This document shows positions 1 through 7,958 of a stretch of 64,000 bases of DNA, piece after piece. Made by a program: the position numbers and the translations under genes. The notes beneath the pieces were generated by a model. It ran no database searches and had not been told where the DNA came from. It saw only the letters and a list, made by a program, of their open reading frames with translations. The stretch lies in contig JAPLTX010000047.1 of NCBI GenBank assembly GCA_026397915.1, forward strand, positions 124,001 through 188,000. The letters run 5' to 3'. Source of the DNA: Verrucomicrobiota bacterium. GTDB lineage: Bacteria; Verrucomicrobiota; Verrucomicrobiia; CAIQCK01. Each line of letters begins with the position of its first letter. The first letter of the stretch is position 1.

Positions 1-637
1 TCGCCGGGACGCCGCCCGCTTCGCCGCTGTCCTTGGTGACGAGCACGCCGATGTTGAACTGCCGGATGAGTCGGCGGTTCTCCTCCACGCTGAATGGTCC
101 GCGGCCTGTAACGATCCGGTCATCGGGCAAGCCGGCTGCGCGACAGAGTTGGATGGAATCGTCATGCGGGAGAACGCGCGCCATGAGCGGGATGCCACTG
201 CGGGCGGCGGCCTGCGCATAAACGGCGACATTCTTCGAGCCGACGGTGAGGAGGATGGGGCGGCGCGGTTCGCAGGCCAGTCGGGCAGCCTCTTGATGCG
301 TGGCAGCGAGTTGGACACCGTGATGTTCACCGGCGGTGCCGGGTCTGACGAATGTGAGGTAGGGGACCTTGGCTTGTTCAGCGACGCGCTCTGCTGTGGC
401 ACGCACGTTCGTTGCATAGGGATGCGTGCCGTCTACGATGGCGCGGACAGCGCGTTCCCGAACCAGCGTGATCATGTCGGCTTCCGTCAGCCGCCCACTG
501 CGATGGGAGATTCGCGGACGGTCGCCGACGGACAGCGGCACATCGGTGGCGGTGGAGACTAGCACATCATAGCCGGCGTCGGCCAAAGCTTCCGCCAGAG
601 GAGCCGTCTCGCTGGTGCCGCCGAGGAGCAGAATCAT
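1..637 (-). CDS. cbiJ: Precorrin-6A / cobalt-precorrin-6A reductase, 3' end beyond window
   Basis: Reduces the macrocycle of (cobalt-)precorrin-6A with NAD(P)H in cobalamin synthesis. Translating the minus strand from the ATG at 637 gives an uninterrupted frame to the window edge, about 212 residues. It opens with LLLGGTSE, a Rossmann-type nucleotide loop, and later shows DGTHPYA, VGSKN and TKDSG, all typical of the CobK/CbiJ family (usually about 250 aa), so only the last tens of residues are missing. The start forms an ATGA overlap with the stop of the upstream cbiH, so translation is probably coupled. Identity is clear from the motifs and neighbours; whether it uses the cobalt-free or cobalt-bound substrate is inferred from cbiD and cbiG in the operon. 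Confidence 0.9.
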   Translation of the reverse strand, partial: MILLLGGTSETAPLAEALADAGYDVLVSTATDVPLSVGDRPRISHRSGRLTEADMITLVRERAVRAIVDGTHPYATNVRATAERVAEQAKVPYLTFVRPGTAGEHHGVQLAATHQEAARLACEPRRPILLTVGSKNVAVYAQAAARSGIPLMARVLPHDDSIQLCRAAGLPDDRIVTGRGPFSVEENRRLIRQFNIGVLVTKDSGEAGGVPA

Positions 638-1362
638 ACGGCGTAGCCCCGCGGCGTCACGAACCAGCCGTTCAGGCTCTTGGAGGAGCGGTTGCCGATG
701 ATGACAATGCTCTTCATGGTGATCTCCAGTTCGAGGAAGTGATCGAGATCGGTGAGAACGATGTGTTCGTCATCGGAGCCGACGGCCGAGGCCACGCCGA
801 CGGGCGTCGTGCCGGGACGATGGTGGCGTAGGATGACGGCGACCTCTTCGATCTGTGTGACGCGCTTGGTGCTCTTGGGATTGTAGAGCGCGACGACGAG
901 GTCCGCCGTGGCCACGGCTTCAACGCGTTGCCGGATGGTCTCCCACGGCACGAGCAAGTCGCTAAGGCTGATGCACGCGTAGTCGAGCATCAACGGTGCG
1001 CCGAACCGCGCGGCGGCGGCACTCGCCGCGGTGACGCCGGGGATGATCTCAATCGGCACTTTGATTCCTTCGGCGGCGGCCATCTCGATGGCGAGACCGG
1101 CCATGCCGTAGATGCCGGCGTCGCCCGACGAGACAAACGCAACGACCGCGCCATCGCGGGCGCGCTCCAACGCGAGCTTGCAACGCACTGTCTCCTGCGT
1201 CATGCCGGAGGAAACCAGTTCCTTGCCAGCGGTCAGGTCGCGGATATGGTCGAGGTAGAGCCGATAGCCGACGACGACGCTGCTCGCGGCGATGGCCGCC
1301 TCGGCGCGGTGGGTGCGGTCTTGTGCGCTGCCGGGGCCGATGCCGACTACAAACAGTTTTCC
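634..1362 (-). CDS. cbiH: Cobalt-precorrin-3B C17-methyltransferase
   Basis: SAM-dependent methylation at C17 with ring contraction in corrin synthesis. The first in-frame ATG (1203) would give only 189 residues and would remove the family N-terminus. Upstream codons in the same frame encode GKLFVVGIGPGS followed by VVVGYRLYLD and SSGMTQE, the standard start of the family, restoring about 242 residues. No ATG, GTG or TTG lies in frame ahead of this segment: the nearest candidates are a CTG (1356) and an ATT (1413). The left boundary is certain and the start is not; 1362 marks the first conserved codon, not a proven initiator. The N-terminal part overlaps the 3' end of cbiG in another frame. 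CIGPG-type loop, GVTAASAAAA and YNPKS are further family motifs. Confidence 0.88.
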   Translation of the reverse strand, partial: GKLFVVGIGPGSAQDRTHRAEAAIAASSVVVGYRLYLDHIRDLTAGKELVSSGMTQETVRCKLALERARDGAVVAFVSSGDAGIYGMAGLAIEMAAAEGIKVPIEIIPGVTAASAAAARFGAPLMLDYACISLSDLLVPWETIRQRVEAVATADLVVALYNPKSTKRVTQIEEVAVILRHHRPGTTPVGVASAVGSDDEHIVLTDLDHFLELEITMKSIVIIGNRSSKSLNGWFVTPRGYAV

Positions 1363-2120
1363 CGCGCGATCGCCACCGTCACTCCGTGTAGGATGGTCTT
1401 GGGTAGTATTAATTGGGTTCTCCTTCCAGCCAGCAACGCGGCAGGCTCGGCCACGGCTGGCAGATTGACTTTGCTCTTTACGAACTTGGATCGTTGAAAC
1501 TTCCGTGGCGTGGCGCGGATTTCGTCGGACGTGATGAAACGCAGGCTCAGGCCAAGCCGCGCGGCGGCTTTGATCAAACCTGTCTCCTTCGCCTTGATGT
1601 CTGCCGACGCGAGAAGCCGCACCTGCTCCGGTGTAGCACTCACCTTGCGCAGCGCCTCGTGCACGGCGGCAACGATCTGCTCGCTCGCCGCGCCGCGCCG
1701 GCAGCCCACACCAACGATCAGGTTCTTCGCGGCTTCCGTCGTCGTGGTGACGACCGGCTCCGCGCCGAGAATGTTCGCGACGCGGAGCGCGAGCGCGTTC
1801 GCGCCGCCTTCGTGGCCGCTGAGTAGGCTAATCGCGAACCGCGCGCCCACGTCCAGAACGACGACAGCCGGATCGCTGAGCTTATGGTGAACGAGTGGCG
1901 CAATCGCACGCACCACGACGCCGGTCGGGCAGACATAGACCAGTCCTGCATAGCGCCGGAAAATCTTCCGACTCAGCGCGACGATGGCATCGAAGCGTTT
2001 GGCTTTCGCCATCTGCGCCACGGCGCTGTGCAGATAGAGATCGGCTTCCGGCATTGCGCAGGCCAGTCGCTTGGCGACACGGGCGCCTTCGGCTGAAAGC
2101 GTGATCAAGGCCAGTTTCAC
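1347..2120 (-). CDS. cbiG: Cobalt-precorrin-5A hydrolase CbiG, lacking middle domain
   Basis: CbiG opens the delta-lactone of cobalt-precorrin-5A and releases acetaldehyde, a step of the anaerobic pathway. A GTG start at 2120 overlaps the upstream cbiF stop as GTGA and yields 257 residues. Residues about 45-130 match the CbiG N-terminal domain (VCPTGVVVRAIAP, LLSGHEGGANALA, TTTTEA). Residues 135-255 match the C-terminal domain (VGVGCRRGAASEQI). The usual central domain of roughly 90 residues between them is absent; full-length family members are about 330-350 aa. Longer upstream reading is open but is out of frame with cbiF and has no family similarity. Function is supported by context; activity of the short form is assumed. 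Confidence 0.88.
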   Translation of the reverse strand: MKLALITLSAEGARVAKRLACAMPEADLYLHSAVAQMAKAKRFDAIVALSRKIFRRYAGLVYVCPTGVVVRAIAPLVHHKLSDPAVVVLDVGARFAISLLSGHEGGANALALRVANILGAEPVVTTTTEAAKNLIVGVGCRRGAASEQIVAAVHEALRKVSATPEQVRLLASADIKAKETGLIKAAARLGLSLRFITSDEIRATPRKFQRSKFVKSKVNLPAVAEPAALLAGRRTQLILPKTILHGVTVAIARENCL

Positions 2121-2875
2121 TTGCGCGTTCCCTTCCGGCAGCCATGTGAGAAGGCCGCGTCGTAGAGTTTTGAAACGGGAATGTCGCGCTGCAGCGCGCG
2201 GCCGACGATGATCATCGCTGTCTTGCGAATGTTCTGCTTCGCCATCTTTGCTGCGATGTCCGTCAGCGTGGCACGGATGATCTTCTGGTCGGGCCACGAG
2301 GCGCGATAAACCACGGCTATTGGGCAGGCGCGCCCGTAGTGTTTGGCCAGCGTGCGAGCGATGTCGTTCATCTTCGCCGCCGACAGGAAGAGACAAAGCG
2401 TGGCGTGCGTCCGCGCGAGGCGGTCGAGTTCCTGTTCGCCGGGCAGCGGTGTCCGGCCGGAGGTGCGTGTCAGTATGATAGTCTGCGAAACCTCTGGCGC
2501 GGTCAGCTCCGTTTTCAGCGCGGCGGCGGCGGCTTGGAAGGAGCTGACGCCCGGCACGACCTCGTAGCCGATGCCCAGCTTGTCCAGTTCGTTCATCTGC
2601 TCGCGGATTGCGCCGTAGATGGACGGGTCGCCCGAATGAAGCCGGACGACGTTGACATTCCGCTTCTTCGCCTGACGGCACAGTTCAACAATCTCAGGCA
2701 ACGCGAGCGCGGCGGAGTCGTGTTTCGCGGCGTTGGCCGGCAACAGCGCCAGCACGCGCGGGCTGACCAGCGAGCCGGCGTAGATGCAGCAACGACAACT
2801 CTTGAGCAGCCGCGCGGCTTTGACAGTGAGCAATTCCGGATCGCCAGGGCCGGCACCGACGAAGATGACTTTCAT
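2117..2875 (-). CDS. cbiF: Cobalt-precorrin-4 C11-methyltransferase
   Basis: SAM-dependent methylation at C11 of the corrin precursor. The 252-residue product has the tetrapyrrole methylase layout: N-terminal VGAGPGDPELLT SAM loop, a central HSGDPSIYGAIREQ motif, VVPGVSSFQAAAA, and the family signature TRTSGRTPLP. Length matches CobM/CbiF (about 250 aa). The ATG at 2875 overlaps the stop of cbiL (2872) and its own stop overlaps the cbiG GTG, so it sits in a tightly coupled string. CbiF rather than CobM is chosen because cbiD and cbiG mark the cobalt-early route. Confidence 0.95.
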   Translation of the reverse strand: MKVIFVGAGPGDPELLTVKAARLLKSCRCCIYAGSLVSPRVLALLPANAAKHDSAALALPEIVELCRQAKKRNVNVVRLHSGDPSIYGAIREQMNELDKLGIGYEVVPGVSSFQAAAAALKTELTAPEVSQTIILTRTSGRTPLPGEQELDRLARTHATLCLFLSAAKMNDIARTLAKHYGRACPIAVVYRASWPDQKIIRATLTDIAAKMAKQNIRKTAMIIVGRALQRDIPVSKLYDAAFSHGCRKGTRK

Positions 2876-3600
2876 TGCGCGCTCCTTTCGTCGGCGTGGA
2901 CGAGGATGATGGAGAGATAACCGGCCTTCGCGTCAGCTTGCTTGAGCTTGCGCAGGTCGGTTTCGATCTGCTGGGCTTCCTGCCCGGCGCGCGCGACGAA
3001 CACCGCGCGCCCGATCAGGCCGGTCTCTTCGAGGAGGTTGAGAATGTCCTGCAATCGGTCGCCGATCTTCATGAGCACCACCGTTCCTCCGGTCTCGCTG
3101 GCGCGGCGCACGGGTTCCAGATCGTCGGCGGTCGGCACGATGGTGACGGGTTGCTTGCCTTCGCCGATGGGGAACTGCGTCAGCGCCGCCACGGCGCTGA
3201 ACGCGGTGATGCCGGGAACGGTGACGACGTTGGCTTCAGGCAGTTGGCGTTTAAGTTCGCGGAGCAGGTAGATATAGGTCGAGTAGAGCAGGGGATCGCC
3301 GAGCGTGAGGAAGCAGGCGTCCTCGCCGGCCTGGAGCACGGGCGCGATTTGAGCGGCGGCATCGGTCCAGTGGCGGGAGAGCTTCTCGCGGTCGGTGAGC
3401 ATGGGAAAGAGAAGCTCGTGGACGGCGGCGTCCTTGCCGACGTGTCGTTGGGCGATCTCCAGCGCCACGCTGTCGGCGGTCATCTTGGACTTGGGCACGA
3501 AGACGTGGCGGCAGCGGCCCAGCACAGCGGCGGCTTTGAGCGTCAGCAACTCGGGGTCGCCGGGGCCGACGCCGATGCCGTAGAAGGTTCCGACGGTCAT
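2872..3600 (-). CDS. cbiL: Cobalt-precorrin-2 C20-methyltransferase
   Basis: Adds the C20 methyl group early in corrin ring synthesis. The start was moved to the ATG at 3600, which overlaps the cbiE stop (3597); the longer open frame up to 3987 is antisense-like filler. The 242-residue protein begins GTFYGIGVGPGDPELLTLKA and has FLTLGDPLLYSTYIYL, VPGITAFSAVAAL and VLMKIGDRLQDI, characteristic of CobI/CbiL. Length matches the family (about 230-250 aa). It lies between cbiE and cbiF in a chain of 4-nt overlaps. Confidence 0.95.
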   Translation of the reverse strand: MTVGTFYGIGVGPGDPELLTLKAAAVLGRCRHVFVPKSKMTADSVALEIAQRHVGKDAAVHELLFPMLTDREKLSRHWTDAAAQIAPVLQAGEDACFLTLGDPLLYSTYIYLLRELKRQLPEANVVTVPGITAFSAVAALTQFPIGEGKQPVTIVPTADDLEPVRRASETGGTVVLMKIGDRLQDILNLLEETGLIGRAVFVARAGQEAQQIETDLRKLKQADAKAGYLSIILVHADERSAQ

Positions 3601-4232
3601 GACAGCACTTCCTTGTGGATCAGCAGGACGATGGAGCGGCTTGCGAGTTTCATGGTTTGCAGTTCGGACGGGTTGATCTGCCGAACGCGCTCGTCGGGCA
3701 GGGTCAGGTTCTCGCAGACGACAATCTGATGGCTCGCTGCAAGCGACGCGGCCAGCGAGGCGATCCATGCTTGCGTGGCGTCGTTGCCGGCAAGGACGGC
3801 GAGCTTCTTCTCGCCCGCCAGCGTGGCTGCGGTAACCTCCGGCATCTTGTCGTGGGCGGTGACGATGCGCGCGTCGAGCCAATCGAGACCGATCCGCGCA
3901 AACGCAACTTGAACCGAGCTGATGCCGGGGATGACTTCGCAGGCATCGCGACCGAGGCGTTTGATAACCGGCTTCGCCAAGCTGCATAAGCCGGGGTCGC
4001 CGGAGACCATGACCGCGACCTTCTTGTGGCCGGCACGCGCGGCAATCTGGTTCAGCACGTCCTCGATGTCGGTTCTCACGACGACGCGCTCGGCGCGGTG
4101 CGCAGGGAAGGCGTCAAGCAGCCGCGGTGCTCCGATGAGCACTTCGGCGTTCTCGATGGCGGCGCGCGCCGCGGGCGTCAAGTAGTCCAACGCGCCCGGC
4201 CCGCAGCCGACGATGATAATCTTGTGTTTCAT
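3597..4232 (-). CDS. cbiE: Cobalt-precorrin-7 C5-methyltransferase
   Basis: Methylates C5 of the macrocycle. The 211-residue product starts MKHKIIIVGCGPGALDYLTPAA, the CbiE SAM loop, followed by VMVSGDPGLCSLAKPV and VIPGISSVQVAFARIG. Length is that of a stand-alone CbiE; the C-terminal CbiT half found in fused CobL proteins is absent. The ATG at 4232 is preferred to one at 4238 because it forms the ATGA overlap with cbiD (stop 4229) seen throughout the operon. No separate cbiT is visible in the window. Confidence 0.93.
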   Translation of the reverse strand: MKHKIIIVGCGPGALDYLTPAARAAIENAEVLIGAPRLLDAFPAHRAERVVVRTDIEDVLNQIAARAGHKKVAVMVSGDPGLCSLAKPVIKRLGRDACEVIPGISSVQVAFARIGLDWLDARIVTAHDKMPEVTAATLAGEKKLAVLAGNDATQAWIASLAASLAASHQIVVCENLTLPDERVRQINPSELQTMKLASRSIVLLIHKEVLS

Positions 4233-5284
4233 GTCCATGGTTTCAGGTCGCCGTTGTGGCCGAGAATGTTGCCTGTGAGGTTGATTAGCACAACAGCGAT
4301 TTCGCGCTGCGAGGCGAGGCGTTCGGCGATGGTTGAACGAATCTTCGCCGCCAGCGCATCGGCTAGTTTACGTTGCTCCTCTGTGGACAGGCTCTCAAAG
4401 ATACCCTCGACTGTCGTGCTTTCCGGCAGCGGGTGCGACAACGCCGCTTCCGCCAGACGTGCCACAATCGGCACGGCGTTGGGCGACTGCGAGGAGTGCG
4501 TGTCCCAGTGGCCTTCGACCAGCTTCGCGAGCTTGCCGGGATGGCCGAGAACCATGAGGCGCGGGAAGTCACGCTCGGCAAACTGCTCCAGCATGAAGCC
4601 CCACTGGTTGCTGACTTGGACGACCTGCTCGGCGCTGAGCCGGAAGTTCTTGCGCGCGGCACGCTCGCCGATGTTGCCGGGCACGAGCACGGGTGAACGC
4701 ACGCCGTTTGCTGCCGCGACATCGAGTGAGCACTGCAACGCATCGCGCAACGCCGCCGAACTGAACGGGCGGACGCGACCGGAAGTGCCGATGATGGAGA
4801 TGCCGCCAACGACGCCGAGACGCGGGTTGAACGTGCGCTCGGCCAGTTCGCGCCCACCGGGGACGGAGATGGTGACTCGCACGCCGCGGTCAGTGACTTC
4901 GCGGATGGCGCTGCGAATCATCTGGCGCGGGACGGGATTGATGGCCGGTTCGCCGGGCGGCAGGGAGAGGCCGGGCTTCGTGATGGTGCCGACGCCTTCG
5001 CCGGCGGCAAAGAGAACCTCGTTTCCGTCAACGAACGCGACGGTAGCGATGATGCGGGCTTTGTCCGTCACATCCGGGTCGTTGCCCGCGTCTTTGCGGA
5101 CGCTCGCGTTACAAGCGTCGCCGACGCGGCGACAGTTGAGGGCCAGGAACGTTGCCCGGCTTCCGTCCGGCAGTGTGATCTCGACCTCGGCGGGCGCGGA
5201 CGAACCGCAGAGTAGCATGGCAGCCGCTTTGGCCGCGGCAGCGGCGCACGTGCCGGTGGTGTAGCCTGTTCGCAAGCCGGTCAT
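4229..5284 (-). CDS. cbiD: Cobalt-precorrin-5B C1-methyltransferase
   Basis: SAM-dependent methylation at C1, specific to the anaerobic (cobalt-early) pathway. The protein is 351 residues, as usual for CbiD. It opens LRTGYTTGTCAAAAAKAA and contains GVGTITKPGL, NPVPRQMI, GGISIIGTSG, and a C-terminal HPGKLAKLVEGHWDTHSS segment, all family hallmarks. Its presence next to cbiG is the main reason for assigning this operon to the anaerobic route. It starts inside the stop of cbiO (ATGA). Confidence 0.96.
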   Translation of the reverse strand: MTGLRTGYTTGTCAAAAAKAAAMLLCGSSAPAEVEITLPDGSRATFLALNCRRVGDACNASVRKDAGNDPDVTDKARIIATVAFVDGNEVLFAAGEGVGTITKPGLSLPPGEPAINPVPRQMIRSAIREVTDRGVRVTISVPGGRELAERTFNPRLGVVGGISIIGTSGRVRPFSSAALRDALQCSLDVAAANGVRSPVLVPGNIGERAARKNFRLSAEQVVQVSNQWGFMLEQFAERDFPRLMVLGHPGKLAKLVEGHWDTHSSQSPNAVPIVARLAEAALSHPLPESTTVEGIFESLSTEEQRKLADALAAKIRSTIAERLASQREIAVVLINLTGNILGHNGDLKPWT

Positions 5285-6162
5285 TTCCGCTCCTCCGCCA
5301 CGGGTTTCACCAGCACTTCGTCAGGAATGAGCTTGAGCAGCAGCGTGCGCGCCTCGCCGAGCGTCAGCGGCACGCCTTCGATGGGCACGCCATCGAAGCG
5401 GTTGAGGTCGTCGAGCAGGTGCGACACGTAGGGCAGGCGAAGGCTGGCCTGCGCGATCAGGTCGCGGTCGCAGAAAATATCGCGCGACGGGCCTTCGCGG
5501 AGCACGCGGCCACGGTTGAGCAGATAGATGCGGTCAGCGAAAAGCGGCAGCAAGTCCACGGAATGCGTCGCGAGAATGACGGTGATGTCTTGCTGTCGAT
5601 TCAGGCGATGAAGCAGGCGCATGATCATGCTCTCACCGGCAGGATCGAGGCCAGCGGTCGGCTCGTCGAGAATCAGGATGGATGGCTTCATCGCTAGCAC
5701 GCCGGCGATGGCGACGCGTTTCTGCTCGCCGAAGCTCAGATGGTGAATCGCCCGCTCGCGCAGATGGGCAGCGGCAACGGCGTCGAGCGCGTCGGTGATG
5801 CGTTGTTGGACCTCGCTTTCGTCGAGGCCGAGGTTCCGCGGGCCGAATGCCACATCTTCCTCGACCGTGGCGCCGAAAATCTGGTCGTTCGGGTTCTGGA
5901 ACACGAGACCGACGGTTTGGTAAAGCTCCGCCTGCGGATAGCTGCCGATCTCGCGACCGGCGACGCGGACAGTTCCCTTTTGCGGCTTGAGGAGGCGGAC
6001 GAGTGTCTTGATGAGCGTGGTCTTGCCGGAGCCGTTGGAGGCGAGCATGGCGATGAACTCGCCGTAGTTGGCGCGGAAGTCAACGTCCGCCAGCGCGAGG
6101 GTTCCCTCCTGATACGCGAAGGAGACGCCGGCGGTTTCGATGGCAATCCCGTCGCGTTTCAT
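5281..6162 (-). CDS. cbiO: Cobalt ECF/ABC transporter ATP-binding subunit CbiO
   Basis: ATPase that powers cobalt uptake with CbiM and CbiQ at the inner membrane. The start is taken at the ATG at 6162, which overlaps the cbiQ stop (6159), giving 293 residues; the frame remains open upstream to 6228 without similarity. Motifs in order: Walker A-like ASNGSGKTT, Q-loop VFQNPNDQIFGATVEEDV, signature LSFGEQKRVAIAG, Walker B LILDEPTAGLD and switch ATHSVDLL. The first glycine of the usual Walker A G-x-x-G-x-G-K is alanine here. About 70 residues follow the ATPase core. Confidence 0.94.
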   Translation of the reverse strand: MKRDGIAIETAGVSFAYQEGTLALADVDFRANYGEFIAMLASNGSGKTTLIKTLVRLLKPQKGTVRVAGREIGSYPQAELYQTVGLVFQNPNDQIFGATVEEDVAFGPRNLGLDESEVQQRITDALDAVAAAHLRERAIHHLSFGEQKRVAIAGVLAMKPSILILDEPTAGLDPAGESMIMRLLHRLNRQQDITVILATHSVDLLPLFADRIYLLNRGRVLREGPSRDIFCDRDLIAQASLRLPYVSHLLDDLNRFDGVPIEGVPLTLGEARTLLLKLIPDEVLVKPVAEERK

Positions 6163-6932
6163 GCGGTCCTCCCGATGATGGCGTAGAGCAAGAACAACGC
6201 CACGACCGCCAGCCCCGTGACGCAGCAATCCCGCGCAGCCAGCGGCGGCATCGGCCCGAAGGGGATTTCCCGCCGGTAGCCGCGGAGGACCATCGCCTCG
6301 TGCGTGCGAACAGCTTGATCAACGGAGCGGATGATGACGGTTCCGCAAACCGCGCCCATCGAAGTCAGCGCGCGGCCAGCGCCCGCATAGCCCATGCGCA
6401 ACTGCTGCGCGGCGGTGAGGTCGGCGGTGAGGTCCAGCAGCGTGAACGTGTAGCGATACATCAGCATCGCGATCTCCACCCAACCCTGCGGCACGCGAAA
6501 CCATCGCAGCGCATGGAAAATCCGGTGCGCCGGCGTGACGAGGCTCAACAGCAGCACGACGCTCACCGCACCGCAGACACGGCTCGCCGTCAGCGCCGCC
6601 GCGTGAACGCCCTCGCGGGTCGCGGTGAGTTTCCATGCGCCGAGCGGCACGCTCCAGAGCGGCGTCGCGCCGCTCGTGAAGGATTGCAGTAACGCAAGCA
6701 CCGCCACGATGCCCAGCGGCGCGGCGAGTCGCAGCGCCACAAGCCGCGTCGGAATCCGCAGTGCGAGTGTTGCCGCCACGGACAGGAAAAACACGGTGAC
6801 CGGCAGCGCAGGACTGGTGGAGAGAATCACGCAGAGGATCGCCGTCGTAGCGACGAGCAGCTTCGCCCGCGGGTCAACCCGGCTGAGCAGGTTGTCGCGG
6901 CAGGCAAAGAAATCTGAGAAGAGGCTAAACAT
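6159..6932 (-). CDS. cbiQ: Cobalt ECF transporter transmembrane subunit CbiQ
   Basis: Integral membrane T-component that couples CbiO ATP hydrolysis to the cobalt-binding CbiM. The 257-residue protein has several hydrophobic segments (around 27-60, 68-90, 115-135 and near the C-terminus). Its coupling region contains RVPQGWVEIAMLMYRY followed by QLRMGYAG and TVIIRSVDQAVRTHEAMVLRGY, the cytosolic helices with Ala-Arg-Gly-type signature seen in EcfT proteins. Its start overlaps the end of the small PDGLE-type gene by 8 nt. Confidence 0.92.
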   Translation of the reverse strand: MFSLFSDFFACRDNLLSRVDPRAKLLVATTAILCVILSTSPALPVTVFFLSVAATLALRIPTRLVALRLAAPLGIVAVLALLQSFTSGATPLWSVPLGAWKLTATREGVHAAALTASRVCGAVSVVLLLSLVTPAHRIFHALRWFRVPQGWVEIAMLMYRYTFTLLDLTADLTAAQQLRMGYAGAGRALTSMGAVCGTVIIRSVDQAVRTHEAMVLRGYRREIPFGPMPPLAARDCCVTGLAVVALFLLYAIIGRTA

Positions 6933-7215
6933 CGGAACGAGTCTCTGACGCTTTGGCTTTCGGCGGAAACAGTTCGCGGTAGTAATAGCCGCCCACGAAG
7001 CCGCCGGCTGTTCCCGCGATGAGAAAGACGAACAATAGCAGATCGCCTTGGTCGGTGTTGATCAACGGCTCGCGTGGCGGACGGCCTGCGGCACTGGCGA
7101 ACTTCTCCACTACGGTTTCATCTACGCCGGCCCATTTCGCGTCGCGGCGGGCTACGCCGAAGCAGAGCGCGGCCAACATGAGAACCAGCGCGCTGATGAT
7201 GATGGCTTTCTTCAT
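6925..7215 (-). CDS. Small PDGLE/CbiN-like subunit of the cobalt transporter
   Basis: A 96-residue protein with an N-terminal hydrophobic segment (about 4-22), an extracytoplasmic loop around residues 27-60 containing WAGVDETVVEKFASAA, and a second hydrophobic segment (about 62-80, with GTAGGFVGGYYY). This two-helix layout and position between cbiM and cbiQ match CbiN or the PDGLE domain that replaces it in many cobalt/nickel ECF transporters. The start at 7215 overlaps the cbiM stop (ATGA). The longer frame reaching 7470 is antisense-like. The family name is assigned by context and a weak motif match, so moderately sure. Confidence 0.75.
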   Translation of the reverse strand: MKKAIIISALVLMLAALCFGVARRDAKWAGVDETVVEKFASAAGRPPREPLINTDQGDLLLFVFLIAGTAGGFVGGYYYRELFPPKAKASETRSDV

Positions 7216-7958
7216 GCGACACCTCCGTGAGGCTGGTTGAGTGATGCGATGAGGCCGGGTCGCCGTTTCTCGATAAAGCGGCAGGCAGCGGCGGTGACGA
7301 GTCCTTCCAGGATGCCGAGCGGAATTTGCGTCGGGCAGAACGCGACCGCAATGGCGAGGAAGGTGTTGCTGAGGCTGGCGTTGCCGTGTAGGGCGCTGGC
7401 CAACTCGAACGAAGTGACGGCATACGTCGCCCAATCGGACAACACGCCTGCGAGAAACGCCGCCGGCCATCGTGGCAAGCCCAGGGCCGTCGCCAGCTTA
7501 AACACGCCGTAGCCGACGAACGCGCCGGCCACGCCCATCGAAACGATGTCCGCGCCGAGCGTGGTAAGCCCGCCGTGCGCCAGGAACAACGCCTGCAACA
7601 GAAGTGCGATGCTGGTGATGACGACCGTCAGCGCCGGGCCGATTAGAATTGCAGCCATGCCGGTCGCGCAAGGATGCGAGCAAGTGCCGGCGGTCGGCAC
7701 GGGGATGGGCATGCAAGAGATGACGAAGACCGCCGCGCCGACGAGTCCCACGAGCGATTTGAACATCGGTTCCCGCTCGCTACGAATGCGGAGGTCACGC
7801 AGTCCCCAGATCAGGAATGGCACGGACAAAACGAACCAAAGTCCGGCCCACGGCGCGGGGAGAATGCCCTCGGAGATGTGCATGGCCGAAGCCGTTGGCG
7901 GAAACGCTAATAGCACCAGCGCAGCCATTGCTATGAGCGCGAAGCGTAAGCGTGTCAT
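7212..7958 (-). CDS. cbiM: Cobalt ECF transporter substrate-binding subunit CbiM
   Basis: Binds the metal and forms the translocation core of the cobalt transporter. The 248-residue protein begins with a cleavable-looking signal (to about residue 25) followed by MHISEGILP, the exposed Met-His start that ligates the metal in CbiM/NikM proteins. Further motifs are GTCSHPCATGMAAILIGP, LFLAHGGLTTLGAD and FCPTQIPLGILEG, with about six membrane segments. ATGA overlaps tie it to cbiC upstream and the PDGLE gene downstream. The cobalt assignment rests on the cobalamin riboswitch and surrounding genes. Confidence 0.95.
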   Translation of the reverse strand: MTRLRFALIAMAALVLLAFPPTASAMHISEGILPAPWAGLWFVLSVPFLIWGLRDLRIRSEREPMFKSLVGLVGAAVFVISCMPIPVPTAGTCSHPCATGMAAILIGPALTVVITSIALLLQALFLAHGGLTTLGADIVSMGVAGAFVGYGVFKLATALGLPRWPAAFLAGVLSDWATYAVTSFELASALHGNASLSNTFLAIAVAFCPTQIPLGILEGLVTAAACRFIEKRRPGLIASLNQPHGGVA

